A stretch of 64,000 nucleotides of DNA from Saccharomyces paradoxus. Lineage: Eukaryota; Ascomycota; Saccharomycetes; Saccharomycetales; Saccharomycetaceae. The notes under the pieces are model-generated. The model saw nothing but the letters and a program-made list of their open reading frames with translations, did not search any database and had not been told where the DNA came from. Below, piece by piece: positions 1-9,815 of the stretch. The translations under genes and the position numbers were made by a program. Position 1 is the stretch's first letter. Each line of letters begins with the position of its first letter. Location: the NCBI RefSeq assembly GCF_002079055.1, contig NC_047488.1:682001-746000 (forward strand). The letters are read 5' to 3'.

Positions 1-760
1 AAGAAAACTGAACGTTTCTTGTGTATGTAACGATGGAAATATCGGTACCTTCTCTTTCGATCTTAGCCTTGTATGGCAGGGTGAAATCAGGCGATAAAGC
101 TTCTTCTGAGATTTCAAAAGACTCACCGTACAACAATTCGTTTTCCAAAAACACAACAGGGTTTGGATCTCTGATGGCGGCCTTTAGCAAACCTCTAGCA
201 TCTTCTGCAGAATAAGGAACAAGGACCTTCAACCCTGGAATAGAACCGTACCAAGGAGAAAAGTCCTGCGAATGTTGAGCACCAACACCCACGGCAGCAC
301 CATTAGGACCTCTGAAGACCATTTGACATTTTTGAGTACCACCAGACATGTAGTGAGTCTTTGCAGCGGAGTTGACGACGTGGTCAATGGCTTGCATAGA
401 GAAATTGAACGACATGAACTCTACAATTGGCTTCAAACCCTTCAAAGCGGCACCAACGGCCAAACCCGTGAACCCATATTCGGTAATAGGTGTGTCGACC
501 ACACGACGTTCACCGAATCTGTCCAATAAACCCTTAGACACCTTATAAGCACCATTATATTGCGCAACTTCTTCACCAATAAGGAAAACGTCGTCATCAC
601 GGTCCAATTCTTCCGCCATAGCGGTATTCAGGGCCTCTCTGACGGTCATTGTTTTTGTTGATGAGAATCTCAATGCTGCTGCTGCAGAGGGTCTTACAAA
701 AGAAGTTGGGGCACGACGTGCGACATTTCTGGTCAAGGATGTTGACAGTCTAGAAAACAT
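1..760 (-). CDS. PDB1: Pyruvate dehydrogenase E1 beta subunit, 5' part (C-terminus lies outside the window)
   Basis: This is the beta subunit of the E1 component of mitochondrial pyruvate dehydrogenase, which with Pda1 decarboxylates pyruvate in the matrix. The ATG is at 760 and about 253 codons are present; the frame runs off the left edge, and the family is about 366 residues long. The first ~33 residues ([20 protein letters not shown] onward) are basic and lack acids, as in a mitochondrial presequence. They are followed by [12 protein letters not shown], the usual start of the transketolase-type pyrimidine-binding domain. Further on I can read the conserved blocks [25 protein letters not shown] and [20 protein letters not shown]. 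No stop or frameshift is seen. Identification rests on recognising the S. cerevisiae protein and the synteny with PCS60 and TDP1. Confidence 0.97.
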   Translation of the reverse strand, partial: MFSRLSTSLTRNVARRAPTSFVRPSAAAALRFSSTKTMTVREALNTAMAEELDRDDDVFLIGEEVAQYNGAYKVSKGLLDRFGERRVVDTPITEYGFTGLAVGAALKGLKPIVEFMSFNFSMQAIDHVVNSAAKTHYMSGGTQKCQMVFRGPNGAAVGVGAQHSQDFSPWYGSIPGLKVLVPYSAEDARGLLKAAIRDPNPVVFLENELLYGESFEISEEALSPDFTLPYKAKIEREGTDISIVTYTRNVQFS

Positions 761-1223
761 GTTGAAAAAAATTATTTGCAAAGGTAAAAGGACTTACTAA
801 ACTGCAATCGATTATCAATGAACAAATACAGGAACTGATATGGGGGAGGCGGAATTTAACGTCCGAGTGGTAAATGATACTGAATTAGTCTAACAGAAGG
901 TAGGAACTTGACAAAGATAATATCAAGAGTCGCTGTTGCAATGGTTAATCTGTATATGTGAATACACCTTTCTTTATTGCAAATGTGTGAATACAGGACT
1001 TTCAATGACGGAGAACTTCTTAGTTGAAGACTCGTCTCTTTTACATGGTCTCCCACTTCGAAGTCTCGGAAAACAGACCCCGGAAACAGCCGCGACGAAA
1101 AAGAATCAGCTTAGGCATGATAAAATACTGTTGTCTTATTAGATAGATAAATACTTAAGTATTGGTGTATATAAACGGATAGATAAAAGCATTCGAAGAG
1201 CATAAAATAGCGCAGTATCCTGC
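761..1223. other. Intergenic: PDB1 promoter and PCS60 3' end
   Basis: This 463 bp stretch lies upstream of PDB1 and downstream of the PCS60 stop codon (both minus strand). The small open frames in it are short and on both strands. I see no RNA gene or repeat. Confidence 0.6.
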
Positions 1224-2855
1224 CTACAACTTACTCTTATTTTTGCTGCTCTTGGCAAAGGTTTCCGCGATAATTCTCCTCTGGATCTTGCCTGTGGCAG
1301 TTTTTGGGAGCTTGTCAACAAAGTACACCTTGGTGGGGATTTTGAAGGCGGCGAGATGCTTCTTTAAGAAGTTCACTAGTTCTTCGTAGGTCATTTTTTC
1401 TCCCTTTTTTAAGACGACGGCGGCTTGAACTACTTGGCCATACATATCATCGGTAACACCAAATGCAACGGCTTCGTCAATCTTTGGATGCGAGAGCATA
1501 ATGCCGTCGAGTTCGATTGGTGAAATCTTTTCACCACCCCTATTGATAAGCTCTTTGATTCTGCCAGTAAGAACCAAAAACCCTTCAGGGTCGAAATAAC
1601 CCTGGTCACCGGTTCTGAAGTAGTTCTCCCTCTTGGTGAAGTTCTCCTTGTTAGCTTTTGGATTATTAGCATATCCTAAAGTGACGTTTTCACCTCTGAT
1701 GGAAACTTCACCAACTTTACCTGGGGGCAAGACATTGTCATTGTCATCTAGAATGACGACGGTGACGCCTTGTGGCTGACCCACTGTGCCGGGCTTTCTC
1801 TTTCCTGGAGGCAGATTGTTTGAAGTCATTTGATGTGACGCTTCGGTCATCGCGTAGGCCTCCAAGACGGGTGCATTGAATTCTTTTTCCAGCTTGTGGA
1901 AGGTTGCAGGCGCCAAAGCTGAGGAACACGATCTGATGAACCTAATGTGTGGGAAAGGATTTGGCTTGGGCATGTTCAGCATAATCATGCTTATTGTGGG
2001 GACACAACTAAACCAATTACAGTTATATTTAACAAATTGGTCCCAGAATAACTTCGGATGGAATCCATCGGGAACTACAACAGAACCTTGCGTTCTAAAA
2101 GTAGAAAGTAAAACACCAATTAACCCATGGACGTGGAAAAGAGGCATCACAACATAAGATCTGTCCAAGGGCGTTAGCTTGTAAGTGTTAGCAATGTTTA
2201 ACGTGCTTCTCACAATGTTCAAATGTAACAAAGGCACCGTTTTTGGAGTAGATGTGGTACCACTGGTATGCAAAATCAGGGCAACATCGCTAGAACGAGC
2301 GAACCCGGGGAATTTAACAGGGTTCGTATTAACGAACTTGGCGTTATTCAAAGACCGGTAGATGACTCTCTTGTAGTTGTCCTCTGGAGAGTATATATCA
2401 TATTCTACCCTAAACCTGGTAGCATCAAAGCCCAGTTCTACGATGAAACATCCAAACGTGGAGGCAGATTTTAGAATTTCAGAGCTTTGTAACTTTGTAG
2501 TGCCTTTAGGGACGCAAATAGCCTTGGATTTCAAGTCATTCAAGTAGAAATTGAACTCCTTTTCCTTATAATTAGGATTCAAAGGTGCGCCAATTTTGGC
2601 GTCCATAGTGGCACCGAGGAAGGCGACGATAAATTCCAGCCCATTACGCATGGATATTGCCACTGTATCTTGTCTGAAGACCGTCCCATACAGTGGAGAA
2701 GTAGGATTGGTGAATATGGTTTGGAAATGACCCACCATATGGGATAGGTCTCTGTAGGTCACCTGAGTGTCTGTTTCAGGAACAATAACGGCAACATTAT
2801 CAGACACTCTAAAAGTATCGTTGAACGAAGCAGTAACGGTAATGGCACTTGACAT
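1224..2855 (-). CDS. PCS60: Peroxisomal AMP-binding acyl/oxalyl-CoA synthetase
   Basis: Member of the ANL (acyl-CoA synthetase) superfamily; in S. cerevisiae it is a peroxisomal enzyme reported to act as an oxalyl-CoA synthetase. The protein is 543 residues, the same length as the S. cerevisiae one when started at the ATG at 2855 (MSSAITVTAS). The open frame continues upstream only to a TTG, so this ATG is the first usable start. The adenylation P-loop LHTSGTTSTPKTVPL lies near residues 195-209. Later motifs are YAMTEASHQM, FRTGDQGYFDPEGFLVLTGR and the C-terminal PKTATGKIQRR lysine motif. The protein ends in SKL, a canonical PTS1 peroxisomal targeting signal. It is intact, with only scattered substitutions relative to S. 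cerevisiae. Confidence 0.97.
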   Translation of the reverse strand: MSSAITVTASFNDTFRVSDNVAVIVPETDTQVTYRDLSHMVGHFQTIFTNPTSPLYGTVFRQDTVAISMRNGLEFIVAFLGATMDAKIGAPLNPNYKEKEFNFYLNDLKSKAICVPKGTTKLQSSEILKSASTFGCFIVELGFDATRFRVEYDIYSPEDNYKRVIYRSLNNAKFVNTNPVKFPGFARSSDVALILHTSGTTSTPKTVPLLHLNIVRSTLNIANTYKLTPLDRSYVVMPLFHVHGLIGVLLSTFRTQGSVVVPDGFHPKLFWDQFVKYNCNWFSCVPTISMIMLNMPKPNPFPHIRFIRSCSSALAPATFHKLEKEFNAPVLEAYAMTEASHQMTSNNLPPGKRKPGTVGQPQGVTVVILDDNDNVLPPGKVGEVSIRGENVTLGYANNPKANKENFTKRENYFRTGDQGYFDPEGFLVLTGRIKELINRGGEKISPIELDGIMLSHPKIDEAVAFGVTDDMYGQVVQAAVVLKKGEKMTYEELVNFLKKHLAAFKIPTKVYFVDKLPKTATGKIQRRIIAETFAKSSKNKSKL

Positions 2856-3159
2856 TGTAGCAAAAACGTGGAGCGACGTGTATAAACTCTTGCAACACAG
2901 TGGGAGCAAGCTAAAAGCAGAAGCCTATTTTGAAATATCTTTTACTGATACTATCTGTTATATACAGTTTATCCTGAAAAAAATAGAAAAACCCGAATAA
3001 AGGACTCGGAAGCTCCAGTTCGGAATAGTTAAAGACGCTTTCGGCCCGAGATGAAAATGCTACGTCCGAAATACAGTCGTCTAGAACGATCAAATCATTG
3101 CTAATTGGGGCAGCATATAGTGATATCAAAATGAACAGCATGATCACAACTTTTACAAG
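2856..3159. other. Intergenic: PCS60 promoter and TDP1 3' end
   Basis: A 304 bp gap between two minus-strand genes. Fatty-acid-responsive yeast peroxisomal genes often carry an oleate response element (CGG-N3-TNA with a spaced CCG). CGG and CCG triplets occur around 3008-3080, but I could not fit the full spacing rule, so no element is called. Confidence 0.5.
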
Positions 3160-4794
3160 CTAATCCTGCTCGTGACGAGCAAGGCAAAAACAATCATCCT
3201 CAGCCAAGTCGTATGGTACGACTGGTAGCGTAAATGGCACGGCCACCTGGGTAGTGGTACCCGCATCGTCTTTTTGATCACGTGTAAAGCTACGGCAGGT
3301 GACCTTCTTGGTGCCTGCCAATCTGTGACTATGATAAAGCACTCCTGCTTCATAGTTGCGTGGTTTCCTTGAGATGGTACCCCATGCTGTTTGACTGAGG
3401 TTTGCTGAAGTATAGAGGCACCATTCTAGTTCTTTGAATACTTGCGATGCATCACAGGGCTCCGTGGACTTGGTTGTACAATGCATGTAAAACTTAGAGT
3501 GCGCAGGTGTGGTTCCTCGTCTCCTGGTAATCGTAACAGGGTCCTGCTTGTAAAAGGCTTTGAATTTGTTTCGCAGCATCTCGTAATAACTCCTTTTCTG
3601 AAGATATTGGAAATGAAACCACCCAGAGCTGGATAACCTTAAGGGACTGGTGACAAACTCTTGTTCGGTGGGGAAAATAATGTACGGTTTGATCTTTTTC
3701 TGAGAATACTCATTCATCAATACATCGGTTGGCAATATTCCTGCTTTTCTTCTTCCAGTGGTGCTCTCCACTGGGGAGGGCATGATTCCCGAAAACAGAG
3801 GAATCATCAGATGTGTCCATAAGTTTTCGTCCCGCGTTCTTGATAGAGATGTCCCTATTGATGAAGTTTGGCATAGATAATGCTTTGCAGTATCACTGGT
3901 ACTTGTGCCAGACGAAAGTGCTTCCAGTTTATTGTAAAACGATAGCAAACCCGACGACTGAAATTTGGAGGGTGTAGAATATACAAATTCTAATTCGCTC
4001 AACGGAGCAAAATTGACCCCTTCTACGCTTTTTGTAATTAATTCGTCAATGTCTCTCATGTGGTATGACTTGAGGTATTCTGTCAAGCTTTTTTTGAACG
4101 GTACGGGAAGCTCTTCTTTTCCTATTTTCAAAACGGGACTGCACCAGCACACCTGTTGAGGCAGATTAGTTTCCATTGCCGTAAAATTGTTAGACGGCAG
4201 GAATATTTTGCATTCGTTGTTATCGTAAAAGTTTATAATCAGCTTGGTGTGATGGGAAGCGTATGGAGGCATTGTTATTTCAATAAGTTTAACCTTTTGC
4301 AACATCCCTGCGAGTGCTCCATCCATAGAACGGGCTTCGATAGGCATGATAGTCCCTTTTTGACCTACAATGGTTATGTTCTCTACATTAGGGTGGAATT
4401 GTCTCAACAGGAAATCAAGTTCGTATTGGAAACTGAAAAGTATGCTTCTTTTGAGCTTTTCAGTGCAAAAAATATCATTCAATGTAATCATATCGTCTAC
4501 TTCTCCCACAAGGTCCCCTCTTTCATAGAAATCAGATTTCATTAGCTTGAAAACTGCACTTTTTGCTGTATCATTTGTTCCTACCGTTGCATCTAAATCT
4601 TTCTCCGGATCAGTCAAATCAATTATGTTTGATTCGCTGACTATGACGCAGTCGTCGTTGTTATTGTTATCGCCACCTGGAGTCTTTTTTTCAATCTCAC
4701 CACTATATCTGACGCTCTTCCATCGTTGTGCCACTTTCTCCGCAACTTCCGATCTTTTTCTCTTGGTTCCACTCAACATTGTTTTCTGTGACAT
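3160..4794 (-). CDS. TDP1: Tyrosyl-DNA phosphodiesterase 1
   Basis: Hydrolyses the 3'-phosphotyrosyl bond left by stalled topoisomerase I, and also 5' adducts, in nuclear DNA repair. The protein is 544 residues from the ATG at 4794 (MSQKTMLSGT), equal to the S. cerevisiae length; the open frame beyond it begins only at a GTG. Two HKD-like phospholipase D-superfamily motifs are visible: SHHTKLIINF with His182 and Lys184, the nucleophile motif, and AHSKFYMHC near residue 430, the second catalytic motif. The N-terminus is basic (KRKR) and disordered, with an acidic D/N stretch near residues 42-48. The gene is intact. It shares a 328 bp divergent promoter with YBR225W. Confidence 0.97.
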   Translation of the reverse strand: MSQKTMLSGTKRKRSEVAEKVAQRWKSVRYSGEIEKKTPGGDNNNNDDCVIVSESNIIDLTDPEKDLDATVGTNDTAKSAVFKLMKSDFYERGDLVGEVDDMITLNDIFCTEKLKRSILFSFQYELDFLLRQFHPNVENITIVGQKGTIMPIEARSMDGALAGMLQKVKLIEITMPPYASHHTKLIINFYDNNECKIFLPSNNFTAMETNLPQQVCWCSPVLKIGKEELPVPFKKSLTEYLKSYHMRDIDELITKSVEGVNFAPLSELEFVYSTPSKFQSSGLLSFYNKLEALSSGTSTSDTAKHYLCQTSSIGTSLSRTRDENLWTHLMIPLFSGIMPSPVESTTGRRKAGILPTDVLMNEYSQKKIKPYIIFPTEQEFVTSPLRLSSSGWFHFQYLQKRSYYEMLRNKFKAFYKQDPVTITRRRGTTPAHSKFYMHCTTKSTEPCDASQVFKELEWCLYTSANLSQTAWGTISRKPRNYEAGVLYHSHRLAGTKKVTCRSFTRDQKDDAGTTTQVAVPFTLPVVPYDLAEDDCFCLARHEQD

Positions 4795-5122
4795 GGCTAA
4801 TCGTTTGAACACTCATTACCATCTCTCTTGTCTGGGCCCACCGTTTCTCTGCATTATTTCCCACTTTGTATAAACCTTTTATTAAGTCACCATTTTCGCA
4901 GTTTAGTGCGGCCGCCGAAAATACATCAGAAGGGATCCATACCCATACTTACCAAGAAGACTGAAACACCTTGCTCACATCACCTGAAACAAACAGCAGC
5001 TACGGAGAAAGGTCTAAGAAGTAGTAGTAATTATAAAGAGACGCATATCGAAGGATTGTTTAGTCTCCTTTTGTTCTTTTCCATCATATAGCCACTTTTT
5101 ATAACCTAATAAAGTAAATATA
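4795..5122. promoter_or_regulatory. Divergent promoter TDP1 / YBR225W with a partial URS1-like core
   Basis: This 328 bp region separates two divergent start codons. GCCGCCGA at 4911-4918 matches eight of ten positions of the Ume6-binding URS1 consensus TAGCCGCCSA; the two leading bases differ. Binding is inference. Confidence 0.4.
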
Positions 5123-7813
5123 ATGGGCTCCACTAAGGACGCAAAAAATATTGATAATAAGAATGATAGGGGGTTGGCTGGCACAAGCGGTAACAAGGTC
5201 GTTAACCATGCCGGTTCAACGACTGTTGAACATAAAAATGCTGACAAGGAAAAGGGGAAACAAGAAAAGGAAAATAGAGAGGGAACCACACAATCAAGTG
5301 CTTCAGTAGAATCGCACTCCCCACAAGTAAGCCACCATTCAGATAAGCTCTCCTCCTTTGATTCGCCTTTACATTTGCCAAATTTCAAATTGGCAGATGA
5401 CTTGTTTTCAAACTCGTCAAGAAGATCATCAGATTCCGCTGCATCTTCCTCCGTATCCAAACTCAAATCTGCCCAGCTTTCCAAAATAGGTCTACATCAT
5501 CCCCATGCAAACAATAGTAAATCAAGTCATAGAAGTGGAACTCCGACATCTGAACTGAAAGCTAACTACTCACCTGATTCCTCTACGCCGCGATTCATTG
5601 TATCTAGTATGGTTGGTAATGGCCGGGGAGGTGGTGGTCTACACGGTGCCACTTCGAACGTCGTCAAGAAACTCCATTCTAGAAAAAAATGGGACTGGAA
5701 CAGTTTACCGGCATCTGATTCTTCTCTATTAATCAAAACCGCTTCAGGAAATCATAATCTAATCAATATCTGCATAGACGGCGAATTCAAACAAATAATG
5801 TATGATCCGAATCATAATGAGCTCTTCAATAGGATGGACTTGTTCCTATCTTTCAACATGGACTCTTCGCCAAAGGACTCTTTAATTTTTGCCAAGAAAA
5901 GATTACGGTCGTACATTGATTTCCTAACAAAATACTTGGAATCTAGGAAATATGCATTTGAATGTTATCCATTTAACATCGAAAACACCATAAGCATAGA
6001 AACTGAAGTTAAATGCTTTCCATCGTTTGACCCGTTGAAAGATTATTCTGAAATTGAATCCCTGATTCAATTATGGTTGGCTCAGTCCCAGAAATTTTTA
6101 CTACAATCAAATTCATTTTTCTTTTCATCTGAAGTAGTGGAAGAACTAATAAAAAGAAAACCAACTACAAGGCAACATTCGAATCCAACAATCAGCACCA
6201 CCAGCAATAAGATCAGTGACCCTACATTATATATTCAACAATTAGATATAGAATCAAACTCCCCAAGACCAGTAATATCGGATCCATTGGATGAAATTGA
6301 CATCTTATTAATAAGACCGTTGCATAAAACCCTGGGTGGCTGGCAGCTAGCGTATGATGAACCAAGCTTGAACATCGCAGACTTCCCATTGGATTTATCC
6401 CCCTGGATGATTAACAGTAGTAACGATGATACCCAGAATAAGAACATTGGCAACGATGGTATTGCTCCTGAATATTTGACAAACTTGCAAAATTATCTAC
6501 CAAGAAAGGGTTCAAGAGCAAAAATAGTCTCTGATGAACAGGAAGTTATTGAATTGAATTCTTCCAATGCTTCAGAGTATATGTTTGACTGTATGAACAG
6601 AAAGTTCTTTACAGATGACGCAAAAGAACGTATTTCCAGAAACAACTTCAATCATGGAGTTGATGAAGATCCTTTAAGCGACCCATTTGCTTCAACTAGA
6701 TCTTTATCATTGCCATCATCGGGGGCAGATGTTGTCAAAAGGAAGAAGAGCCCTACCAAGGGTAATAAAAAATCAGGTTTCGTCAATTTTTTTAAGAGAA
6801 AACATTCTCAACTTGCATCGACTTCGCATAATACAAGTCCTTCAATATCACCTAGCATATCTTCCTCTTCTTCCCCGAAGATTCAACCACAGTCACACCT
6901 CTCTAGTCCCCCTCGAACAGACAAAGCTCACCACGTTAAATCAACTAATCAAGCACTTCAAAATGAATGGCTGGAGAACTTTTTCTGCCGGACTTTGAGC
7001 AACTACAAAGAAATCGATTTACCAACACAATTTGTTTTGCCTAAGGAAGTGAAGAGGTCCTCAAATACGCAATCTCAGCCCGAAGAAGAACCACCTTTGT
7101 CATCACCTGTTTCCTCTAATTCAGAAAACTCTACTCCAAGTGAAGGACTGGATAGGGCAAAAAGCGCAGCCATTTATGGTAAAGAATATTTAAAATTGAG
7201 GCTGCCATTCGCATCAGACACTATACCCGCTGTAATATGCCCATGGGTCTGGACAAGTCTAAGTTATTATAAATGGAAAGCTCTGCTTAGGGAAATATAC
7301 AGGTCAATAATTCCCGGCGGGTACGCGCTCGCAATTGTTCCAGATTTAAGGATTTCAAATACATACTATACCGGAATCCTTGGTAATGCCGATGCTGACA
7401 AGGCAAACAATACATCAGAAGAGTTTTTGACGACAAAGGAAAGGGATAAGACGTTTGATGCTATGGCTATTGATGCGATAAATAAAGGGTTACATATCCA
7501 CCCAACGAAGCATTTAACGAGGACATTTAAGGATGTAGGCTTTACAGGAATTAAGTCCTCTGTCCTAAGTTTGAAAACTGGTGACTTTAAAACAGATATG
7601 GGTTTTTTGAATGAATTTAATTCTTTAGATATGTGGGATTACATGTTAAGAAGGCAGTTACCAGATAGTAGTTGTCCTCCAAAGGATACCGACCCTACCA
7701 CTCTTTTCAAAAGATACGTGGAGGAACATATGGGAAAAATTGATGACAACGCCGGCTGCTTCAGAACCTTATACGTGGTGGCGCAAAAGCCTAAACTGCC
7801 GTATACCAAATAA
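5123..7813 (+). CDS. YBR225W: Protein of unknown function, YBR225W family; possible degenerate methyltransferase fold at the C-terminus
   Basis: An 896-residue protein corresponding to uncharacterised S. cerevisiae YBR225W (about 900 residues). The first ~190 residues are polar and low in complexity (Ser, Asn, His, Lys), with acidic/basic patches. A more ordered part starts near [18 protein letters not shown] (~residues 188-205). A Ser-rich linker with basic patches ([23 protein letters not shown]) spans about 530-620. The C-terminal third contains [20 protein letters not shown] near residue 720, which resembles the conserved L.E..R.LKPGG..... segment of class I SAM-dependent methyltransferases. 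A later F.D.GF..I segment near 805 resembles the post-motif of that fold. No glycine-rich SAM-binding motif I is evident, so activity is doubtful. No membrane segment is seen. Confidence 0.9.
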   Translation: MGSTKDAKNIDNKNDRGLAGTSGNKVVNHAGSTTVEHKNADKEKGKQEKENREGTTQSSASVESHSPQVSHHSDKLSSFDSPLHLPNFKLADDLFSNSSRRSSDSAASSSVSKLKSAQLSKIGLHHPHANNSKSSHRSGTPTSELKANYSPDSSTPRFIVSSMVGNGRGGGGLHGATSNVVKKLHSRKKWDWNSLPASDSSLLIKTASGNHNLINICIDGEFKQIMYDPNHNELFNRMDLFLSFNMDSSPKDSLIFAKKRLRSYIDFLTKYLESRKYAFECYPFNIENTISIETEVKCFPSFDPLKDYSEIESLIQLWLAQSQKFLLQSNSFFFSSEVVEELIKRKPTTRQHSNPTISTTSNKISDPTLYIQQLDIESNSPRPVISDPLDEIDILLIRPLHKTLGGWQLAYDEPSLNIADFPLDLSPWMINSSNDDTQNKNIGNDGIAPEYLTNLQNYLPRKGSRAKIVSDEQEVIELNSSNASEYMFDCMNRKFFTDDAKERISRNNFNHGVDEDPLSDPFASTRSLSLPSSGADVVKRKKSPTKGNKKSGFVNFFKRKHSQLASTSHNTSPSISPSISSSSSPKIQPQSHLSSPPRTDKAHHVKSTNQALQNEWLENFFCRTLSNYKEIDLPTQFVLPKEVKRSSNTQSQPEEEPPLSSPVSSNSENSTPSEGLDRAKSAAIYGKEYLKLRLPFASDTIPAVICPWVWTSLSYYKWKALLREIYRSIIPGGYALAIVPDLRISNTYYTGILGNADADKANNTSEEFLTTKERDKTFDAMAIDAINKGLHIHPTKHLTRTFKDVGFTGIKSSVLSLKTGDFKTDMGFLNEFNSLDMWDYMLRRQLPDSSCPPKDTDPTTLFKRYVEEHMGKIDDNAGCFRTLYVVAQKPKLPYTK

Positions 7814-8058
7814 TCCGTCGCCGTATCAATCATTTCTTTTATAAAATTGTTCAATAACTACTTCTAGTTTATATTTTACTACTCGCCAAAAAGTATTATG
7901 ATAAATGAGCAGTCCCTCAGTACCATAAAACTAATTTTGAAACATTTTCGCGAATATTTATTAATTTTTTACCTCCCATGGCACAATCTCGTAAGAAGAT
8001 TACTTGTTCATTTACTAAATTTATTGAATTTATTACATTTATATTTATATATTCTATA
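7814..8058. other. Convergent intergenic region with an exact ARS consensus match
   Basis: AT-rich 245 bp between the convergent 3' ends of YBR225W and MCX1. ATTTATATTTA at 8037-8047 matches the yeast ARS consensus WTTTAYRTTTW at 11 of 11 positions. Most such matches are not active origins; the AT-rich convergent setting makes one plausible but unproven. Confidence 0.35.
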
Positions 8059-9639
8059 TCATTCATCTTTTTTTTCTTCGGTTAAACTTCTCCTAGGACT
8101 TGTTGGGGTATGAATGCTAGCCGCATAGCCCAACTCTTTGTCTAACATAGCTCCTAGCTTCTTATCTTCTTCAAAAACGTCACGAATCAAACTTTCCTTA
8201 TCGTCACTAGAATAGTACTTTACATCCACTTGGGAAGCCAAAGAATGCTCTGTTTCTTGTAACGAATCGACAGTAGCTTCATCAACTAAGACATATGCAA
8301 TGTCAGAACCCGGGCAATCATAATTAACGTTCAGCAGCAGCCTTTCCATTATTCCTCTCAAACCTCTGGCGCCTGTTCCTTCTTTGAGAGCAAACTGCGC
8401 AACTTTCTTTAGCGCCTTCTGCGTAACACACAATCTTACCCCAAATTGTTTGAAAATATATTCATATTGATCCAACAAAGCATTTTTAGGTTCTTTCAAT
8501 ATATGAAATAAATCATCTTTTTGTAGAGGCTGTAGAGCAGTTATAATTGGAACTCTTCCGATCAATTCAGGAATTAAACCAAAGCTAACCAAATCTGTTG
8601 GAGTGGTCAAGTCTAAAGCACACACTTTTTTTCCGTTATCTAATTCGACCTGCTCAAGTGTATTGCTAAACCTGAACTTCTTCATTCTTTCTTTTTCAAG
8701 TTCTTTGCTATTTGATGATTCAACAGAGTCTCCCGTCTTCTGTAGCTTTTTCATGTCTTCTATCCTCTTAACGATATGCTTATCCAAACCAACAAAAGCG
8801 CCCATAATCATGAAAAGAATATTTGAAGTGTCCACAACAAATACTTCATCTTTCTTTGTTGTGGTTTGATTTTTCTGTCCGTCAATGTCATGCTTAACAG
8901 GCCTTTTAACGGTAATTTCCACTTTATGGCCTTCAATGATTTTCAATAATGACTGCTGAACCCCCTCTCCGGACACATCTTTAGTGCCAATACTTGCGGC
9001 TGGCTTGGCTAGTTTATCAATCTCATCAAGAACAATGATACCTTTTTCTGCTCTCGCAACATCAAATTCAGCATTTACGAGTAACCTTTCAATGCATACT
9101 TCAACATCTTCACCTATATAACCGGCTTGAGTCAATTGTGTACAGTCAGTAATTGCAATGGGAACATTTAATATTTTTGCCAATGTCGTTGCCAATAAAG
9201 TCTTACCAGAGCCTGAAGGGCCAACGACAAGGACATTACTTTTGCTTAACTCTAAGTCTTCGGCTACCTCTCTGCCTGCTGTATTAAATTGTCTTTGAAG
9301 ATTCCTCCAACCAGCTTTTGATTCACTGTTCCCGCTGAAAATTGGTTCATCCCTATCATTTGTGAGTCTTTCTAGTTCCATCAATTCTTTCTGTCTTTTT
9401 AAATCTCCTTTCTTTTGTTTATCATTAATTCTCAAATAATGGTTATAAACCGCTACGCTTAAAACCTTTTTACCAATATCTTGACCAATAATATACTCAT
9501 CAAGAAATTTCTTCAGTGTTTTAGGAGTTGGTATATTCGATAAACGAGACTGTGCCAATTTCCCTGATGCAGTAGCTGCATATCGCCCAATTTTACTAGA
9601 ATAGGCTCTAAAGAAGTTTTGGCCTGTAGATTTCAACAT
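8059..9639 (-). CDS. MCX1: Mitochondrial ClpX-type AAA+ unfoldase
   Basis: Mitochondrial matrix ClpX homologue. In yeast there is no ClpP protease partner, and Mcx1 is known to activate the haem-biosynthesis enzyme Hem1 by partial unfolding. The start chosen is the ATG at 9639 (MLKSTGQNFFRAYSSKIGRY), which matches the S. cerevisiae N-terminus and looks like a presequence. An in-frame ATG two codons upstream (9645) would add only ML. Walker A GPSGSGKT is near residues 140-147, Walker B IIVLDEIDKL near 205-214, and the sensor/arginine region GTGARGLRGIMERLL is near 430-445. The N-terminal zinc domain of bacterial ClpX is absent, as in the yeast family. The length is 526; the C-terminal EEKKDE appears to extend beyond the S. 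cerevisiae protein (about 520). Confidence 0.96.
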   Translation of the reverse strand: MLKSTGQNFFRAYSSKIGRYAATASGKLAQSRLSNIPTPKTLKKFLDEYIIGQDIGKKVLSVAVYNHYLRINDKQKKGDLKRQKELMELERLTNDRDEPIFSGNSESKAGWRNLQRQFNTAGREVAEDLELSKSNVLVVGPSGSGKTLLATTLAKILNVPIAITDCTQLTQAGYIGEDVEVCIERLLVNAEFDVARAEKGIIVLDEIDKLAKPAASIGTKDVSGEGVQQSLLKIIEGHKVEITVKRPVKHDIDGQKNQTTTKKDEVFVVDTSNILFMIMGAFVGLDKHIVKRIEDMKKLQKTGDSVESSNSKELEKERMKKFRFSNTLEQVELDNGKKVCALDLTTPTDLVSFGLIPELIGRVPIITALQPLQKDDLFHILKEPKNALLDQYEYIFKQFGVRLCVTQKALKKVAQFALKEGTGARGLRGIMERLLLNVNYDCPGSDIAYVLVDEATVDSLQETEHSLASQVDVKYYSSDDKESLIRDVFEEDKKLGAMLDKELGYAASIHTPTSPRRSLTEEKKDE

Positions 9640-9815
9640 GAGCATGAAATATAATTAAAACTTCTTGTCCTATGGGGTTTTGCTGATGAGCCGTTTGCTT
9701 TTCTTTTGAATTTTAAAATATACCATAGATGACTATTTTATTTCTACTATCGAAAAAAGATTGTCACAATTAGTGCTCTTTTTTCAAAAAACATCAAAAT
9801 GATAAGAAAGATACC
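9640..9815. promoter_or_regulatory. Divergent promoter MCX1 / SLX1
   Basis: A compact 176 bp shared promoter. An ATG at 9799 opens a 35-codon upstream frame ending at 9906 that overlaps the SLX1 start in another frame. Whether it is transcribed depends on the start site, which is not known from sequence. Confidence 0.5.

Noticed and set aside
4156-4545. Plus-strand 129-codon frame inside TDP1 (position of the dubious YBR224W)
   Set aside because: It lies wholly antisense to the intact TDP1 gene and shows no domain or independent signal.
5014-5484. Minus-strand 156-codon frame over the YBR225W start (position of the dubious YBR226C)
   Set aside because: It overlaps the 5' part of YBR225W and its promoter; composition mirrors the opposite strand. 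No support as a gene.
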